A stretch of 64,000 nt of DNA, taken from positions 1-64,000 of the forward strand of contig NZ_JAEMUI010000021.1 of NCBI RefSeq assembly GCF_016461715.1. Reading direction: 5' to 3'. This document shows positions 7,434-17,549 of this stretch, piece by piece. The notes below the pieces were generated by a model, which did not search any database, was not told the DNA's origin, and worked only from the letters and a program-made list of their open reading frames with translations. The stretch's first letter is position 1, and every line of letters begins with the position of its first letter. This DNA comes from Marinomonas spartinae. GTDB lineage: Bacteria > Pseudomonadota > Gammaproteobacteria > Pseudomonadales > Marinomonadaceae. The translations under genes and the position numbers were made by a program.

Positions 7434-7924
7434 TAGGCCTCCCGAGGATCTGGGTTAGCGAGCACTGTTTCGGTTTGTTTAGCGCGAAACGCGTCAATTT
7501 TTTTCGCCAGTTCTGGGTCGTTATTGGCTAGGATCTGGCAAGCTAATAGGCCAGCATTAAATGCCCCAGCGGTACCAATGGCTAATGTACCAACCGCAAC
7601 ACCTTTTGGCATTTGAGCGATAGAAAGCAGGCTGTCCATGCCGTTTAGTGCTTTACTTTGTACTGGTACACCGAGCACGGGGAGTCGTGTGTGGGCGGCA
7701 ACCATGCCTGGCAGATGTGCCGCACCGCCAGCACCACCAATGATAACTTGGAAGCCCTTTTCAACGGCGCTTTCTGCAAACTCAGCAAGTTTCACTGGGG
7801 TTCGGTGAGCGGAAACGACTTCCACATGGTAGCTAACGCCCAGTGTGTCCATGATTTCAGCGGCACCTTCCATGGTGGCCCAGTCACTTTTCGATCCCAT
7901 AATAAGGGCTACTTTTGCTTGCAA
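7433..7924 (-). CDS. purE: N5-CAIR mutase PurE, class I
   Basis: A 163-residue PurE that converts N5-CAIR to CAIR. It shows the signature [13 protein letters not shown], then VVSAHRTP and [19 protein letters not shown]. The only start that gives the full N-terminus ([13 protein letters not shown]) is a TTG at 7922-7924, which follows a clear AGGAGAAAGATT ribosome-binding site. There is no nearby ATG before the conserved core. It is the first gene of the purEK pair. No PurR-like box is evident, but a GTTCAAC/GTTGAAC inverted repeat lies at about 7944-7976. Confidence 0.96.
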   Translation of the reverse strand: MQAKVALIMGSKSDWATMEGAAEIMDTLGVSYHVEVVSAHRTPVKLAEFAESAVEKGFQVIIGGAGGAAHLPGMVAAHTRLPVLGVPVQSKALNGMDSLLSIAQMPKGVAVGTLAIGTAGAFNAGLLACQILANNDPELAKKIDAFRAKQTETVLANPDPREA

Positions 7925-8146
7925 AATCTTTCTCCTGATAAGGGTTCAACGTGGCGTTCAGGGATGAATATGTTGAACGATATACGATGGCTCTGACAAA
8001 ACCTTGAGAACACCCTCGTTCATGTGGATGTTTTCAGCCTAATAGGTTTTAAAAGAGTGGTTTTAATTGCGCGTTAATATAGCCGATTTTGCCAAAAACC
8101 GCGAGGGTTGAAGGGGGAATTCGTTTTACTAGAAGGGTAATGCTGG

Positions 8147-8178
8147 AATAAACAAAGAGCGACTTAAAGTCGCTCTTT
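8147..8178 (-). terminator. Terminator overlapping mgsA stop
   Basis: AAAGAGCGACTT / AAGTCGCTCTTT is a near-perfect stem with a tiny loop. Leftwards it runs into TGTTTATT. It overlaps the stop codon of mgsA and probably ends the gap-pyk-mgsA transcription unit. Confidence 0.75.
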
Positions 8179-8631
8179 TAGGTATTGCTCGTAATCAGGG
8201 ATTTTTCGCTCGAATTCGCTATCAAATAGTGGCGAAGTGACGAGGAAATTCGCTGAGGACACACTACAGGCTATGGGAATGTTCCATACCGCTGCAACAC
8301 GAAGCAGTGCTTTGATGTCAGGGTCATGGGGCATGGGCTCAAACGGGTCCCAGAAAAAGATCAAAACGTCGATTTTGCCTTCTGCAATCAAGCCACCAAG
8401 TTGTTGATCACCACCCAGTGGGCCACTGATAAGGGATTTGACTGGCACATCCAAATGCTTTTGCATTAAATTACCCGTCGTCCCCGTTGCCATCAAATTG
8501 TGTCTGATCAGCTTTTCTTTGTGCTTTTTTGCCCACTCAATAAGCTCAGGCTTCATATTGTCATGGGCAACCAGAGCGACGTTTTTACGCTCTGGTGTGG
8601 TGATGGTTTTCTTTATCAAGAGAGTCCCCAT
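8164..8631 (-). CDS. mgsA: Methylglyoxal synthase
   Basis: A 155-residue enzyme that converts dihydroxyacetone phosphate to methylglyoxal and phosphate, bypassing lower glycolysis. Family marks are the N-terminal [10 protein letters not shown], the phosphate loop ATGTTGNLM, the catalytic-Asp region [17 protein letters not shown], and [20 protein letters not shown]. The length matches the E. coli protein (152). It starts only 6 bp after the pyk stop, so it is co-transcribed with pyruvate kinase. That is sensible, since phosphate-limited lower glycolysis is when MgsA acts. Confidence 0.96.
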   Translation of the reverse strand: MGTLLIKKTITTPERKNVALVAHDNMKPELIEWAKKHKEKLIRHNLMATGTTGNLMQKHLDVPVKSLISGPLGGDQQLGGLIAEGKIDVLIFFWDPFEPMPHDPDIKALLRVAAVWNIPIACSVSSANFLVTSPLFDSEFERKIPDYEQYLKERL

Positions 8632-8637
8632 GTTGGG

Positions 8638-10086
8638 TTATTCCGCTGTATCGCCAACTTTGACGATTTTCATCATGTTAGTTGTGCCGTAGCTTACTAA
8701 ATGATCGCCTTTGGTCACAATAACAAGGTCGCCGTTTTTAATCAGACCAAGGGATTTAACATGATCGACAAGACCCGTCACAATCGTATCCACATTGAAC
8801 TCTTGCGAAGAGAAAGCCACAGGGGTTACGCCACGATAAAGGTTGACTTTGTTTAATGTAGCTTGGTTTGGCGACAAGGCATAAATCGGCAAGCCTGAGC
8901 TGATGCGCGACATCAGAAGCGGTGTCGTACCCGATTCCGTTAAACTGATGATGGCTTTCACCCCTTGTAGGTGGTTAGCCGCATACATAGCCGACATGGC
9001 GATGGTTTCATCAATACCGGTGAAGGTCACGTCAATACGGTGTTTAGAGCGGTTAATAGCAGGCTGTTTTTCCGCGCCTAAACAAACACGGTTCATGGTT
9101 TTGATGACTTCTTCAGGGTAAGCACCAGCTGCCGTTTCTGCTGACAACATAACCGCATCGGTACCATCTAGCACGGCGTTGGCCACGTCGAACACTTCCG
9201 CACGGGTTGGCATGGCGCTGGTGATCATGGTTTCCATCATTTGCGTTGCCGTGATAACAGGGCGGTTCAATTGACGGCAACGTTTGATCATGTGTTTTTG
9301 TACGCCAATCAATTCGGCATCACCGATTTCTACGCCTAAATCACCACGGGCTACCATGACGGCATCGGATGCCATAATAATGGCGTCTAATGTTTCGTTG
9401 TCTGCTACGGCTTCGGCACGTTCTACTTTCGAGACGATGCCCGCTTTCAGGCCCGCTGCTTCTGCCAAAGCACGAGCTTCGTTTAGGTCATCCGCACTGC
9501 GTGGGAAGGAAACGGCAAGGTAATCTGCTTGCAAAGCTGCCGCTGTTTTGATGTCTTCTTTGTCTTTGTCTGTTAGTGCGGCGGCAGAGAGTCCACCGCC
9601 TTGACGGTTGATGCCTTTGTTATTAGACAAATCACCACCGACAATAACTTTGGTAATTACTTCTTGGCCTTTTACCTCGGTCACTTCTAGAACCACTCGG
9701 CCGTCATCCAATAGCAAAATATTGCCGGGCTGAGAGTCTTTAGCCAGTTGAGGGTAATCAATACCTACACGGGTTTCGTCACCGCTGTTTTTGTCAAAGC
9801 CGACGTCAAGAATGAAGGTTGCCCCATCTTTTAGCTCAACTTTGGTATTTTTAAAGCGAGCAATACGGATTTTAGGTCCTTGTAGATCACCCAGAATGGC
9901 AACATGACGACCATTTTTTTTCGCCATGTCACGTACCACATTGGCGCGATTGATATGGTCTTCTGGCTGTCCATGGGAAAAGTTAAGGCGGAACACATTT
10001 GCGCCAGCTAGGATCAGTTTTTCGATCATTTCTGGGGAGCTAGAGGCTGGACCAAGTGTTGCAACAATTTTCGTTCTACGAGTCAT
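8638..10086 (-). CDS. pykA: Pyruvate kinase, PykA (type II) like
   Basis: A 482-residue enzyme making pyruvate and ATP from phosphoenolpyruvate and ADP. Visible motifs are [10 protein letters not shown] near the start, [10 protein letters not shown] at residues 30-39, [11 protein letters not shown] and [10 protein letters not shown] in the barrel, and a C-terminal allosteric domain from about residue 350. The length and overall look fit PykA (E. coli 480) better than PykF. It lies between gap and mgsA on the same strand. A hairpin with a weak T-run separates it from gap, so it may have partly independent expression. Confidence 0.95.
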   Translation of the reverse strand: MTRRTKIVATLGPASSSPEMIEKLILAGANVFRLNFSHGQPEDHINRANVVRDMAKKNGRHVAILGDLQGPKIRIARFKNTKVELKDGATFILDVGFDKNSGDETRVGIDYPQLAKDSQPGNILLLDDGRVVLEVTEVKGQEVITKVIVGGDLSNNKGINRQGGGLSAAALTDKDKEDIKTAAALQADYLAVSFPRSADDLNEARALAEAAGLKAGIVSKVERAEAVADNETLDAIIMASDAVMVARGDLGVEIGDAELIGVQKHMIKRCRQLNRPVITATQMMETMITSAMPTRAEVFDVANAVLDGTDAVMLSAETAAGAYPEEVIKTMNRVCLGAEKQPAINRSKHRIDVTFTGIDETIAMSAMYAANHLQGVKAIISLTESGTTPLLMSRISSGLPIYALSPNQATLNKVNLYRGVTPVAFSSQEFNVDTIVTGLVDHVKSLGLIKNGDLVIVTKGDHLVSYGTTNMMKIVKVGDTAE

Positions 10087-10133
10087 GATAGATTACCAAA
10101 CATTTGAAAGCGTATAGAGAGTATAAGGTAGGA

Positions 10134-10158
10134 CAAAGGCTGCGTCAGCAGCCTTTGC
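10134..10158 (-). terminator. Hairpin between gap and pyk
   Basis: AAAGGCTGC-TGAC-GCAGCCTTTG, read leftwards, forms a strong stem followed by TCCTACCTT, a poor T-run. It could act as a partial terminator or an mRNA stability element, allowing unequal gap and pyk levels. Confidence 0.5.
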
Positions 10159-10167
10159 TAATATTGA

Positions 10168-11181
10168 TTATTTTGCGTTCATTAGTGCAATGGTATTGTC
10201 TAACATGCGGTTAGAAAAGCCCCATTCGTTATCGTACCAAGACATGACTTTGACCAATTTGCCTTGAACACGAGTTTGTGTCGCATCAAAGTTAGATGTG
10301 AAGGCATTGTGGTTGAAATCAGAAGACACCAGAGGATCGTGGTTAACGTGCAGAACCTGAGCCAAGATTGGGTCGGCTTTCACCGCATCTTCGATGATTT
10401 GGTTGACCTCTTCCACGCTGGTTTCGCGAGGCGCTAAGAAAGAAAGGTCGACTAGTGATACGTTAATGGTGGGTACACGAACGGCCATGCCGTCGAATTT
10501 GCCCGCCAATTCAGGTATAACGAGACCCACGGCGGCAGCTGCCCCTGTTTTACTTGGGATCATGTTCATTGCTGCGGCACGAGCACGATACAAATCAGAG
10601 TGGTACACATCAGATAAACGCTGATCGTTTGTATAAGAGTGGATTGTTGTCATCAAACCACTTTCAATACCTAATTTATCGCTCAGAGGTTTGGCAATTG
10701 GAGCCAAGCAGTTTGTGGTGCAAGATGCGTTTGAGATAACGGTCATGTCACTGGTCAGAACATCTTGGTTAACGCCATAGACAACGGTCGCATCAACTTC
10801 CTTGCCTGGCGCAGAAATGATGACCTTTTTCGCACCTGCAGTAAGGTGAGCACTGGCTTTTTCTTTGGTTGTGAAGAAGCCTGTACATTCAAAGACAACG
10901 TCTACTTCGAGCTCTGCCCATGGAAGATCCGCTGGGTTACGTTCAGAAAACGTGCGGATTTTGTCTTGGTTGACGTAGAGCGCTTCCTCATCAAAGGTTA
11001 CTTCTTCACTGAAACGACCGTGTACCGTGTCGTATTTAGTTAGGTGAGCGTTGGTTTTTGAGTCGCCAAGGTCATTAATCGCGACGACTTGAATGTGCTC
11101 GCGCTTACCTGATTCGTATAAAGCTCGCAGTGTGTTGCGTCCAATACGTCCATATCCGTTAATCGCTACTTTAATTGTCAT
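10168..11181 (-). CDS. gap: Glyceraldehyde-3-phosphate dehydrogenase, type I
   Basis: A 337-residue NAD-dependent enzyme. It shows the Rossmann start [20 protein letters not shown], the nicotinamide-side INDLGD, the catalytic [12 protein letters not shown] with Cys154, and the C-terminal [15 protein letters not shown]. The ATG at 11181 follows AGAGGTGAG; a GTG two codons upstream would sit in the ribosome-binding site. The sequence is of the general GapA type ([19 protein letters not shown]) rather than erythrose-4-phosphate dehydrogenase. It is divergent from edd with HexR-like sites between them, and followed by pyk and mgsA. Confidence 0.95.
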   Translation of the reverse strand: MTIKVAINGYGRIGRNTLRALYESGKREHIQVVAINDLGDSKTNAHLTKYDTVHGRFSEEVTFDEEALYVNQDKIRTFSERNPADLPWAELEVDVVFECTGFFTTKEKASAHLTAGAKKVIISAPGKEVDATVVYGVNQDVLTSDMTVISNASCTTNCLAPIAKPLSDKLGIESGLMTTIHSYTNDQRLSDVYHSDLYRARAAAMNMIPSKTGAAAAVGLVIPELAGKFDGMAVRVPTINVSLVDLSFLAPRETSVEEVNQIIEDAVKADPILAQVLHVNHDPLVSSDFNHNAFTSNFDATQTRVQGKLVKVMSWYDNEWGFSNRMLDNTIALMNAK

Positions 11182-11263
11182 ACTCACCTCTAAATATAGT
11201 GGAAGTCCATTCGTATCCTTACTAGATTATAGTTAAGAATACATGGAGGAATGCGTTGTTTTA

Positions 11264-11278
11264 CGTAAAAATACTACA
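11264..11278. promoter_or_regulatory. HexR-like operator near gap
   Basis: Read leftwards the sequence is TGTAGTATTTTTACG. It shares TGTAGTA and TTAC with the stronger site near edd. It lies about 83 bp upstream of gap. The call rests on resemblance and context. Confidence 0.45.
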
Positions 11279-11430
11279 CAACAGGATTTTGAAGCAAGGA
11301 CAGTGCTGCGTTAGTCCTGTATTTTGCTCAAAAAATAAACATTGGTCATGTTATATCACAAAGCGTATATTAAAAATGTTACCAAGGACGGCTATTTTAA
11401 AACAAAATCTGGCTTTGTGTGAGCTTTTTT

Positions 11431-11445
11431 GGTAAAAAAATTACA
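11431..11445. promoter_or_regulatory. Second HexR-like site upstream of edd
   Basis: GGTAAAAAAATTACA has a good right half (ATTACA) and an imperfect left half. It lies 72 bp from the better site at 11503-11517. Confidence 0.3.
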
Positions 11446-11502
11446 TAATTTTTGGTTTTTTGCTCGATTTCGTCGCAAATTTTAGATGAAATCTTTTAAA
11501 AA

Positions 11503-11517
11503 TGTAGTAATATTACA
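11503..11517. promoter_or_regulatory. HexR-like operator upstream of edd
   Basis: TGTAGTAATATTACA is a near-perfect 15-bp palindrome of the TGTAAT-N3-ATTACA type known for HexR. It is centred about 60 bp before the edd ATG, a typical repressor position. The hexR gene itself lies about 4 kb downstream. Confidence 0.65.
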
Positions 11518-11570
11518 TAAAATATTTTCACGTCAGTTGGACAAAGACTGTTGCAAAACCGGAGAGAAGC

Positions 11571-13385
11571 ATGAATTCTATCGTTACGAAAGTAACTGAG
11601 ACCATCATTGAGCGCAGTAAAGCATTGCGTTCACAATACTTATCCGACATGAAAAAAGCGCAGGAACAAGGACCTCATCGAGGTAAATTGTCTTGTGGTA
11701 ATTTGGCTCATGGTTTTGCCGCATGCCAACCTACTGATAAGCAAAAACTAACGTTAATGGAAGAAGCAAATATTGGCATCGTGACGTCTTATAACGACAT
11801 GTTGTCTGCTCATCAACCATACGAAAGCTATCCAGATCAAATACGTAAAGCCGTTCAAGAAATGGGTTGTGTTGCCCAAGTCGCTGGTGGGGTTCCCGCC
11901 ATGTGTGATGGTGTGACACAAGGGCAAGATGGCATGGAGCTGAGTCTTTTCAGCCGAGATAATATTGCACAAGGGGCGGCGATTGCGTTGTCTCATAATA
12001 TGTTCGATGCGGCTTTGTACCTTGGTATTTGTGACAAAATTGTTCCAGGGCTATTAATTGCTGCGCTGCGCTTCGGTCATCTTCCTGCTTTGTTTGTACC
12101 TGCGGGTCCAATGCGTTCTGGTATCACCAATGCGGAAAAATCGGCAGTACGTCAGCGTTACGCTCAAGGTGAGGCGACTCGTAAAGAGTTACTTGAAGCC
12201 GAATCCGCTTCTTATCACAGTGCTGGCACTTGTACTTTTTATGGTACGGCTAACTCTAACCAGTTGTTGGTCGAAATGATGGGGCTGCAACTGCCTGGTT
12301 CCTCTTTTGTGAATCCTGATGAGCCACTGCGTGCTGAATTAACCAAATATACTGCTCAGTTGGCAACAAAATCCACAGCGTTGGGACGCGACTATCGTCC
12401 TCTTTACGAGATTGTCGATGAGCGCAGTATTGTTAATGCCATTGTAGGGCTATTAGCGACGGGCGGCTCCACTAACCACACTATGCACATCGTTGCCTAC
12501 GCTCGTGCTGCTGGCATTATCGTTACTTGGGATGATTTTTCTGCCCTGTCTAAAGTGGTGCCATTATTGACGCGTATTTATCCAAATGGTCAAGCCGATA
12601 TTAACCATTTCCACGCTGCTGGTGGCATGGCGTATTTGGTTAAGCAGTTGCTGAAAGGTGGATTGCTGCATGAAGAGGTGAATACCATCGTTGGGAAAGG
12701 TTTGCAGCATTACACCAAAGAACCATTTATCGACAATGGTCAATTGGTATGGCGCGATGGTCCAGAAGCAAGTTTGGATTTAAATGTCATTCGTCCTATT
12801 GAAGACCCATTCAGCAAAGAAGGTGGTTTGTCTCTGCTTAAAGGAAATCTGGGTCGTGCTGTGATCAAGGTGTCTGCGGTAAAAGAAGAGAACCGTATTA
12901 TTGAAGCGCCAGCAGCGGTTTTCCACAGTCAATATGAATTAGCCGATGCCATTTCCAGCGGTAAGCTAAAACGTGACTGTGTTGCTGTGGTGCGTTTTCA
13001 AGGGCCAAAAGCCATTGGCATGCCTGAGTTGCACAAATTAACGCCTTTCTTAAGTAATCTTCAGGACCAAGGCTACAAAGTGGCATTGGTGACAGACGGT
13101 CGTATGTCTGGGGCGTCTGGTAAGGTGCCAGCGGCGATCCATCTCACACCTGAAGCGTTAGCGGGTGGGCTGATTGCGAAGATTAAAGAGGGCGACCTTA
13201 TTCGCTTAGATGCGGTAGAAGGTACGTTGTCGGTCTTGATTAGCGATGAAGAGCTGAATGCACGAGAGCCTGAACACTTTGATTTGTCTGACTCTCATCA
13301 AGGCATGGGACGTGAATTGTTCAGTGCCCAGCGTCTACTGGTAAGTGGTGCAGAGCAAGGGGCTTGTACACTTTTTAATGAATAA
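11571..13385 (+). CDS. edd: 6-Phosphogluconate dehydratase, Entner-Doudoroff
   Basis: A 604-residue iron-sulphur dehydratase that converts 6-phosphogluconate to KDG-6-phosphate. It shows the IlvD/Edd features [25 protein letters not shown] with a cluster-type cysteine, [15 protein letters not shown], and near the C-terminus [20 protein letters not shown]. The length matches E. coli Edd (603). The ATG follows GGAGAGAAGC. No eda, zwf or glk is adjacent, so the pathway is split. HexR-like sites lie upstream, and a strong terminator follows, so it is monocistronic. Confidence 0.97.
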   Translation: MNSIVTKVTETIIERSKALRSQYLSDMKKAQEQGPHRGKLSCGNLAHGFAACQPTDKQKLTLMEEANIGIVTSYNDMLSAHQPYESYPDQIRKAVQEMGCVAQVAGGVPAMCDGVTQGQDGMELSLFSRDNIAQGAAIALSHNMFDAALYLGICDKIVPGLLIAALRFGHLPALFVPAGPMRSGITNAEKSAVRQRYAQGEATRKELLEAESASYHSAGTCTFYGTANSNQLLVEMMGLQLPGSSFVNPDEPLRAELTKYTAQLATKSTALGRDYRPLYEIVDERSIVNAIVGLLATGGSTNHTMHIVAYARAAGIIVTWDDFSALSKVVPLLTRIYPNGQADINHFHAAGGMAYLVKQLLKGGLLHEEVNTIVGKGLQHYTKEPFIDNGQLVWRDGPEASLDLNVIRPIEDPFSKEGGLSLLKGNLGRAVIKVSAVKEENRIIEAPAAVFHSQYELADAISSGKLKRDCVAVVRFQGPKAIGMPELHKLTPFLSNLQDQGYKVALVTDGRMSGASGKVPAAIHLTPEALAGGLIAKIKEGDLIRLDAVEGTLSVLISDEELNAREPEHFDLSDSHQGMGRELFSAQRLLVSGAEQGACTLFNE

Positions 13386-13465
13386 TGTTTGATTTTAAAT
13401 GATCGGCTGAGAGTTGGTCATTCGCGTTTCCTCTGACTACTAACGTTTGTTAGTAATGGTGTTTA

Positions 13466-13491
13466 GGGCTTGCTTTGCAAGCCCTTTTTTT
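13466..13491 (+). terminator. edd terminator
   Basis: GGGCTTGC-TTT-GCAAGCCC is a perfect stem followed by seven T residues, a textbook Rho-independent terminator 80 bp after the edd stop. Confidence 0.92.
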
Positions 13492-13610
13492 ATCCTAAAA
13501 AAGCTAACGCCAGAAGTGTAGAGGAACAATAATCGGTATTGGACACCTATGATAGGTACCTAACTACGTCATTGTTTGCGTTTAGATAAGGGAGTGGCGG
13601 CAGCATCACG

Positions 13611-13640
13611 TAAAAAAAACAGATCAACTAAGTTGATCTG
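13611..13640 (-). terminator. putP terminator
   Basis: Read leftwards, CAGATCAAC-TTA-GTTGATCTG is a perfect 9-bp stem followed by eight T residues. It ends the leftward putP transcript. Confidence 0.92.
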
Positions 13641-13682
13641 GATTTTTGACTTTAAGCCTAGTGATGGCGATTGGATCAATCA

Positions 13683-15182
13683 TCAAGCCATGGTTTCTAG
13701 AGATTTTTCGTACTCGTCGAAGGTGTCGGTCACTTTCTTCTCTGGAGCACCACCTATTAAACTAAAGACAACAATGGCGATGGTCGAAAATAGGAAACCA
13801 GGTACGATTTCGTAAAGATCGAAAATGCCACCGTGTAATTGTTTCCAAACAACGATGGTTAGCCCCCCAACAATGATGCCTGCCAAGGCGCCGTTGCGGT
13901 TCATGTTACGCCAGAATAGGCTCAATAGAATGGCTGGCCCGAATGCCGCACCAAAGCCTGCCCAGGCATAAGACACTAGACCGAGTACAGAGCTATTAGG
14001 ATTTAATGCCAACACCATTGCGATAATAGAAATCAACAGAACAGCAAAACGGCCTACATTCACAATTTGTTTCTGTGTGGCGTCTTTATTTAACAGCTGT
14101 TTATAGAAATCTTCTGCTAAAGCGGAAGAGGACACTAAGAGCTGGGAGTCCGCCGTACTCATGATAGCGGCTAGGATGGCGGCCAACAGAATACCCGCCA
14201 CCACAGGATGGAACACGGCGTGAACTAGAATCATGAAAATTTTCTCAGGATCGGCTAACTGGCCACCTAAGTTGTTATCCACATAAACGATGCCAGTTAA
14301 GCCGATGGCTAACGCGCCCGCCATTGACAGAGCCGTCCAAGTAACAGCAATGCGACGTGCTGTTTTGATGTCTTTATTAGAACGGGATGCTTTGAAACGT
14401 GCCAAGATATGAGGCTGACCGAAGTAGCCAAGACCCCAAGCCAGTAGGGAAATAATACCGATGGCCGTTAAGGGTTCGCCACTCACATTATGCCAAATCG
14501 TTAGAAGCTCTGGGTTTTTGGCTTCAAGGGTGGATGTTAGCTCAGAAACACCACCTTGAATGGCGACAATCGGAACAATTACCAAGGCAGCAGACATCAT
14601 CAGACCTTGAACTAAGTCTGTCCAAGCGACGGCTAGGAAGCCACCAAACAGCGTATAAGATACTACACAGATGGTGCCAATGATGACCGCATAACGGTAG
14701 TCTACACCAAATACGGTTTCGAATAATTTACCGCCAGCCACTAAGCCAGAGCTGGTGTAGAACAAGAAGAAGAGTAAGATAAAGATCGCTGAGATAGACT
14801 GGATCAATCTGGATTTATCTTGGAAGCGTTTGGCAAGAAAGTCCGGCAGTGTAAGGGCGTTGTCCGCTTGAATGCTGTAGGTTCGTAGACGCTTTGCACA
14901 GATTAACCAATTTAGCCATGTACCAACAAATAAACCAGCGGCAAGCCAAATGGATTCCATACCGGATGCAAATGCATAGCCGGGCAAACCTAACAGCAAC
15001 CAACCACTCATGTCGGAGGCGCCAGCGGAAAGAGCGGTCGGCCAAGGGCCTAACGAGCGACCACCTAGAAAGTAATCTTCAGAACTTGATGTCAGTTTGT
15101 AAGCGTAAAGCCCGATGGCTAGCATGACGATAAGATAAGCTAAAAAGGTAAAGCCTATCGCGTAGCTACTATTCTCAATCAT
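13683..15182 (-). CDS. putP: Sodium/proline symporter
   Basis: A 499-residue member of the sodium:solute symporter family with about 13 helices. Typical features are YFLGGRSLGPWPTALSAGAS with DMSGWLLLGLPG, the conserved TLPDFLAKRF and WTDLVQGLMM segments, and IMSTADSQLLVSSSALAEDF. The length is close to E. coli PutP (502). It imports proline with sodium for nutrition or osmoprotection. putA is not nearby. It is a single gene with its own terminator, preceded by a long non-coding stretch. Confidence 0.93.
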   Translation of the reverse strand: MIENSSYAIGFTFLAYLIVMLAIGLYAYKLTSSSEDYFLGGRSLGPWPTALSAGASDMSGWLLLGLPGYAFASGMESIWLAAGLFVGTWLNWLICAKRLRTYSIQADNALTLPDFLAKRFQDKSRLIQSISAIFILLFFLFYTSSGLVAGGKLFETVFGVDYRYAVIIGTICVVSYTLFGGFLAVAWTDLVQGLMMSAALVIVPIVAIQGGVSELTSTLEAKNPELLTIWHNVSGEPLTAIGIISLLAWGLGYFGQPHILARFKASRSNKDIKTARRIAVTWTALSMAGALAIGLTGIVYVDNNLGGQLADPEKIFMILVHAVFHPVVAGILLAAILAAIMSTADSQLLVSSSALAEDFYKQLLNKDATQKQIVNVGRFAVLLISIIAMVLALNPNSSVLGLVSYAWAGFGAAFGPAILLSLFWRNMNRNGALAGIIVGGLTIVVWKQLHGGIFDLYEIVPGFLFSTIAIVVFSLIGGAPEKKVTDTFDEYEKSLETMA

Positions 15183-15671
15183 TGTTGTCCCCAGTTTTGA
15201 TAAGTCGTTGTGATGTGCTTTTAAATCAGTGCTGTTCCCGACAACGCTTCGCGTTAGTCGTTATGCCAAAAGCCGTTTCTGATGAGTGAAAACTCATTCG
15301 AAAGCATCACCTCGTTATCATTGTTTATGTATTTATTAGAATGAACCGTCTTTGAGTAATGTAAAAAAAGCCACTTAAAAATGTCTCTTAATGACGATTT
15401 CTACCATGTTTCAAAGGTTGACCAGTGATTCTAGGTGGGTGCTCTTTGATAATCTTTCAAAAAAATCCGGCAAAATTGCAACAAACTCGTTTTGTGGTGA
15501 GAAAGGTAACTTTATTTTGTCAGTACTTTGTCTATTTTGTGTATGTGAAGAGTGTCTGTTTTGTGTGTTGGAAGAATGTGTGGTTAAGCGTGGTTTACGG
15601 TGTGTCGTATGAAATGGATAAAGCGCCATCGACTTATGACGCTTTATCTTAGTGACGCAGGTTGTGACAGG
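15183..15671. other. Non-coding stretch between putP and hexR
   Basis: This 489-bp interval has only short frames without ribosome-binding sites. It contains a small ATGAGT-GAAA-ACTCAT hairpin near 15280, an imperfect direct repeat of about 22 bp (15534-15555 and 15558-15579, a G/T-rich TTTTGTGT...GAAGA...TGT unit), and a hairpin just after hexR. The left part should hold the putP promoter. No RNA gene was recognised. Confidence 0.4.
15617..15648 (-). terminator. Hairpin downstream of hexR
   Basis: GATAAAGCG pairs perfectly with CGCTTTATC across a 14-nt loop, 23 bp after the hexR stop. Neither side has a real T-run, so it is either a weak terminator or an mRNA 3' stability element. Confidence 0.4.
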
Positions 15672-16541
15672 TTACTTATTTTTGTCTGTTTTTGGCAGAC
15701 GAGTATCTTGCACACTCTGCTTGAGCTTTTTAAGGTGAGCATTGAATTCAGGCCCACGTTTAAGTAGCACGCCTGTCGCTAAGGCATCGATCAATGTGAG
15801 ATAGACTATACGGGAACTCATAGGAGTATAAATGTCGGTATCTTCTGTCTCTTCAATAGGCAAAACGATTGAACAGTGTTCTGTTAACGGTGAGCCTGGG
15901 TTGGTGATACCGATAACGGATGCCCCTGTTGCTCTTGCCACTCGTGCGGTTTCGATCAAAGGAAGCGTCCGTCCAGTGTAGGAGATCACCACAATGGCGT
16001 CTCCAGAATGGGCTCCAGCTGCTGCCATACGTTGCACGAGAATGTCTGTGTAGGCGACAACGGGCATATTTAAGCGGAAGAACTTATGGTGAGCGTCTTT
16101 GGCCACAGGACCGGATGCGCCCAATCCGTAAAACTCAATGCGTCTTGCTTGGGCCAGAACATCGACGGCTCGGCTGATTAGGCTTTCTGGCAAAATCTCT
16201 TGGGCACGCGTCAGGTTGTTTTTTGCCGCTTCAAAAATTTTCGTTGTCACCGCACCTGGCGCATCGTCTGGCTCAACGTTCAGGTTCACATAAGGGGTAC
16301 CGGTTGCCAAACTTTGAGCGAGTGAGACTTTAAAGTCTGGGAAACCGCTACCGATTAAGCTACGACAGAAGCGGTTTACTGTTGGCTCACTGACTTCTGC
16401 TCTGGCGGCTAATTTTGCAATACTCGAATGGATGGTCGTTTTCGGATCAGCAAGAATGGCTTCGGCAACTTTCCTTTCGGATTTACTTAAAGTGCTTAGT
16501 CGTTCTTGGATCTTACGAATAATGTCTTCGTGTTTATTCAT
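15672..16541 (-). CDS. hexR: HexR, RpiR-family regulator of central carbon metabolism
   Basis: A 289-residue RpiR-type regulator. Residues 1-77 carry the helix-turn-helix (LSKSERKVAEAILADPKTTI, then AARAEVSEPTVNRFCRSL), and residues about 120-260 the SIS sugar-phosphate domain (RIEFYGLGASGPVAKDAHHK, VVISYTGRTLPLIETARVAR). The overall sequence is like HexR of Pseudomonas, Vibrio and Shewanella, which binds KDG-6-phosphate and controls edd, gap and related genes. HexR-like palindromes lie in the gap-edd region of this same window. zwf, the usual neighbour in Pseudomonas, is not here. Confidence 0.93.
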   Translation of the reverse strand: MNKHEDIIRKIQERLSTLSKSERKVAEAILADPKTTIHSSIAKLAARAEVSEPTVNRFCRSLIGSGFPDFKVSLAQSLATGTPYVNLNVEPDDAPGAVTTKIFEAAKNNLTRAQEILPESLISRAVDVLAQARRIEFYGLGASGPVAKDAHHKFFRLNMPVVAYTDILVQRMAAAGAHSGDAIVVISYTGRTLPLIETARVARATGASVIGITNPGSPLTEHCSIVLPIEETEDTDIYTPMSSRIVYLTLIDALATGVLLKRGPEFNAHLKKLKQSVQDTRLPKTDKNK

Positions 16542-16632
16542 TAATTCTGCTTCAAAGTTGTCTATTGACTCGGATAGTTTAATAACTCATTCTGACAGCG
16601 ACTTCCAATTCTGGCAATAAAAAGGATTTAAA

Positions 16633-17544
16633 ATGGTCTATTTAACAGACTATTTCGATAAAATGGCTAATATTCTCCCTGAATTTAATAAAATTAAAGT
16701 CGTGGAGTTTGAGGAGGGTTTTTCCAATAAAGTGTATCGCTTAGATTGGAATAAGGCGCCTCGTATTGTGCTGCGGGTACCGGAACTGGATGGAAGGGTT
16801 TTTGGTATTGATCGACAAAGCGAAATAGCCGTTTTACTTGCGGCGTCACAGATGGGTGTATCGCCTCCCGTGTTGTGGTATGACGCCGATGGTGCTTTTG
16901 CTTGTCAGTTTGTTGTGCAGCCTTCATTAGGCTGGGATGTGACGCACTCCTCAAATAATGTAGTGAGAATTGCCCAAGCTTTGACCCAAGCTCATTGTTT
17001 ACCTAGCGTAGGCCACGTTTTCTGTATTTATCGTTTGATTGAGCAATACCTGCAATCCATCGATTCTTTTATATCACCAGACTCTGAACTGAAGGCAGAG
17101 TGGGCGTACTTGCAGGCACTGTTTTCTAGTTTACCCCGTGTTGCCTCAAGTAGTGAGCCTGTGGTGTGCCATAATGACTTGAATCCCAAAAATGTATTAA
17201 TAAATGATGAAAAAATTTGGTTGATTGATTGGGAATATACGGGCATGGGCGAGCCTTTATTTGATTTGGCGGTAGTGGCAAAATCACATAATCTCGATGA
17301 GACACAGCAGAGATTACTTATTCGCAGTTATGATAATAATTTGGATGAGGAAGAAACGCTGAGTAAAATCGCCCTCTATAGTAAGGCCTATTCTTTACGG
17401 GAAATGGCTTGGTTGTTATTAAAACATGTGTCCTCTCGGGACGATGTGCAATCTTTAGCGTATTATTACGAGTTTAAAGCCATGCCATCCTTGAATCCTT
17501 TTATCGATCAACATGGCGATGTCAATACGATAGCCACAGAGTAG
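16633..17544 (+). CDS. Choline-kinase-like phosphotransferase (APH family)
   Basis: A 303-residue aminoglycoside/choline kinase-fold protein. The N-terminal lobe has [12 protein letters not shown], where the nucleotide loop is expected, and RIVLRVP with the probable lysine-equivalent region. The catalytic loop is [13 protein letters not shown], and the metal-binding segment is [17 protein letters not shown]. It could phosphorylate choline, ethanolamine, thiamine or a sugar; the substrate is not shown. It is divergent from hexR (91 bp) and ends 5 bp before ung, so the two are probably co-transcribed. Confidence 0.8.
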   Translation: MVYLTDYFDKMANILPEFNKIKVVEFEEGFSNKVYRLDWNKAPRIVLRVPELDGRVFGIDRQSEIAVLLAASQMGVSPPVLWYDADGAFACQFVVQPSLGWDVTHSSNNVVRIAQALTQAHCLPSVGHVFCIYRLIEQYLQSIDSFISPDSELKAEWAYLQALFSSLPRVASSSEPVVCHNDLNPKNVLINDEKIWLIDWEYTGMGEPLFDLAVVAKSHNLDETQQRLLIRSYDNNLDEEETLSKIALYSKAYSLREMAWLLLKHVSSRDDVQSLAYYYEFKAMPSLNPFIDQHGDVNTIATE

Positions 17545-17549
17545 TTTAT

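Larger units (their letters stand above)
11182..11570. promoter_or_regulatory. gap-edd divergent regulatory region
   Basis: A 389-bp AT-rich, gene-free interval between divergent gap and edd. It holds three sequences resembling the HexR operator described in Gammaproteobacteria (TGTAAT-N3-ATTACA type), annotated separately. The left half carries gap signals and the right half edd signals. Nothing suggests a small RNA or a leader peptide. Confidence 0.6.

Noticed and set aside
7944-7976. Inverted repeat GTTCAAC/GTTGAAC upstream of purE as a purine operator
   Set aside because: It does not match the PurR box, and the arms are short and widely spaced. Kept only as a remark in the purE entry.
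10168-11181. Erythrose-4-phosphate dehydrogenase (Epd) instead of GAPDH
   Set aside because: Motifs [19 protein letters not shown] and [12 protein letters not shown] fit general type I GAPDH, and the gene lies with pyk and edd.
15391-15652. Three overlapping 72-75-codon frames upstream of hexR
   Set aside because: Composition reflects the G/T-rich repeat sequence. None has a ribosome-binding site.
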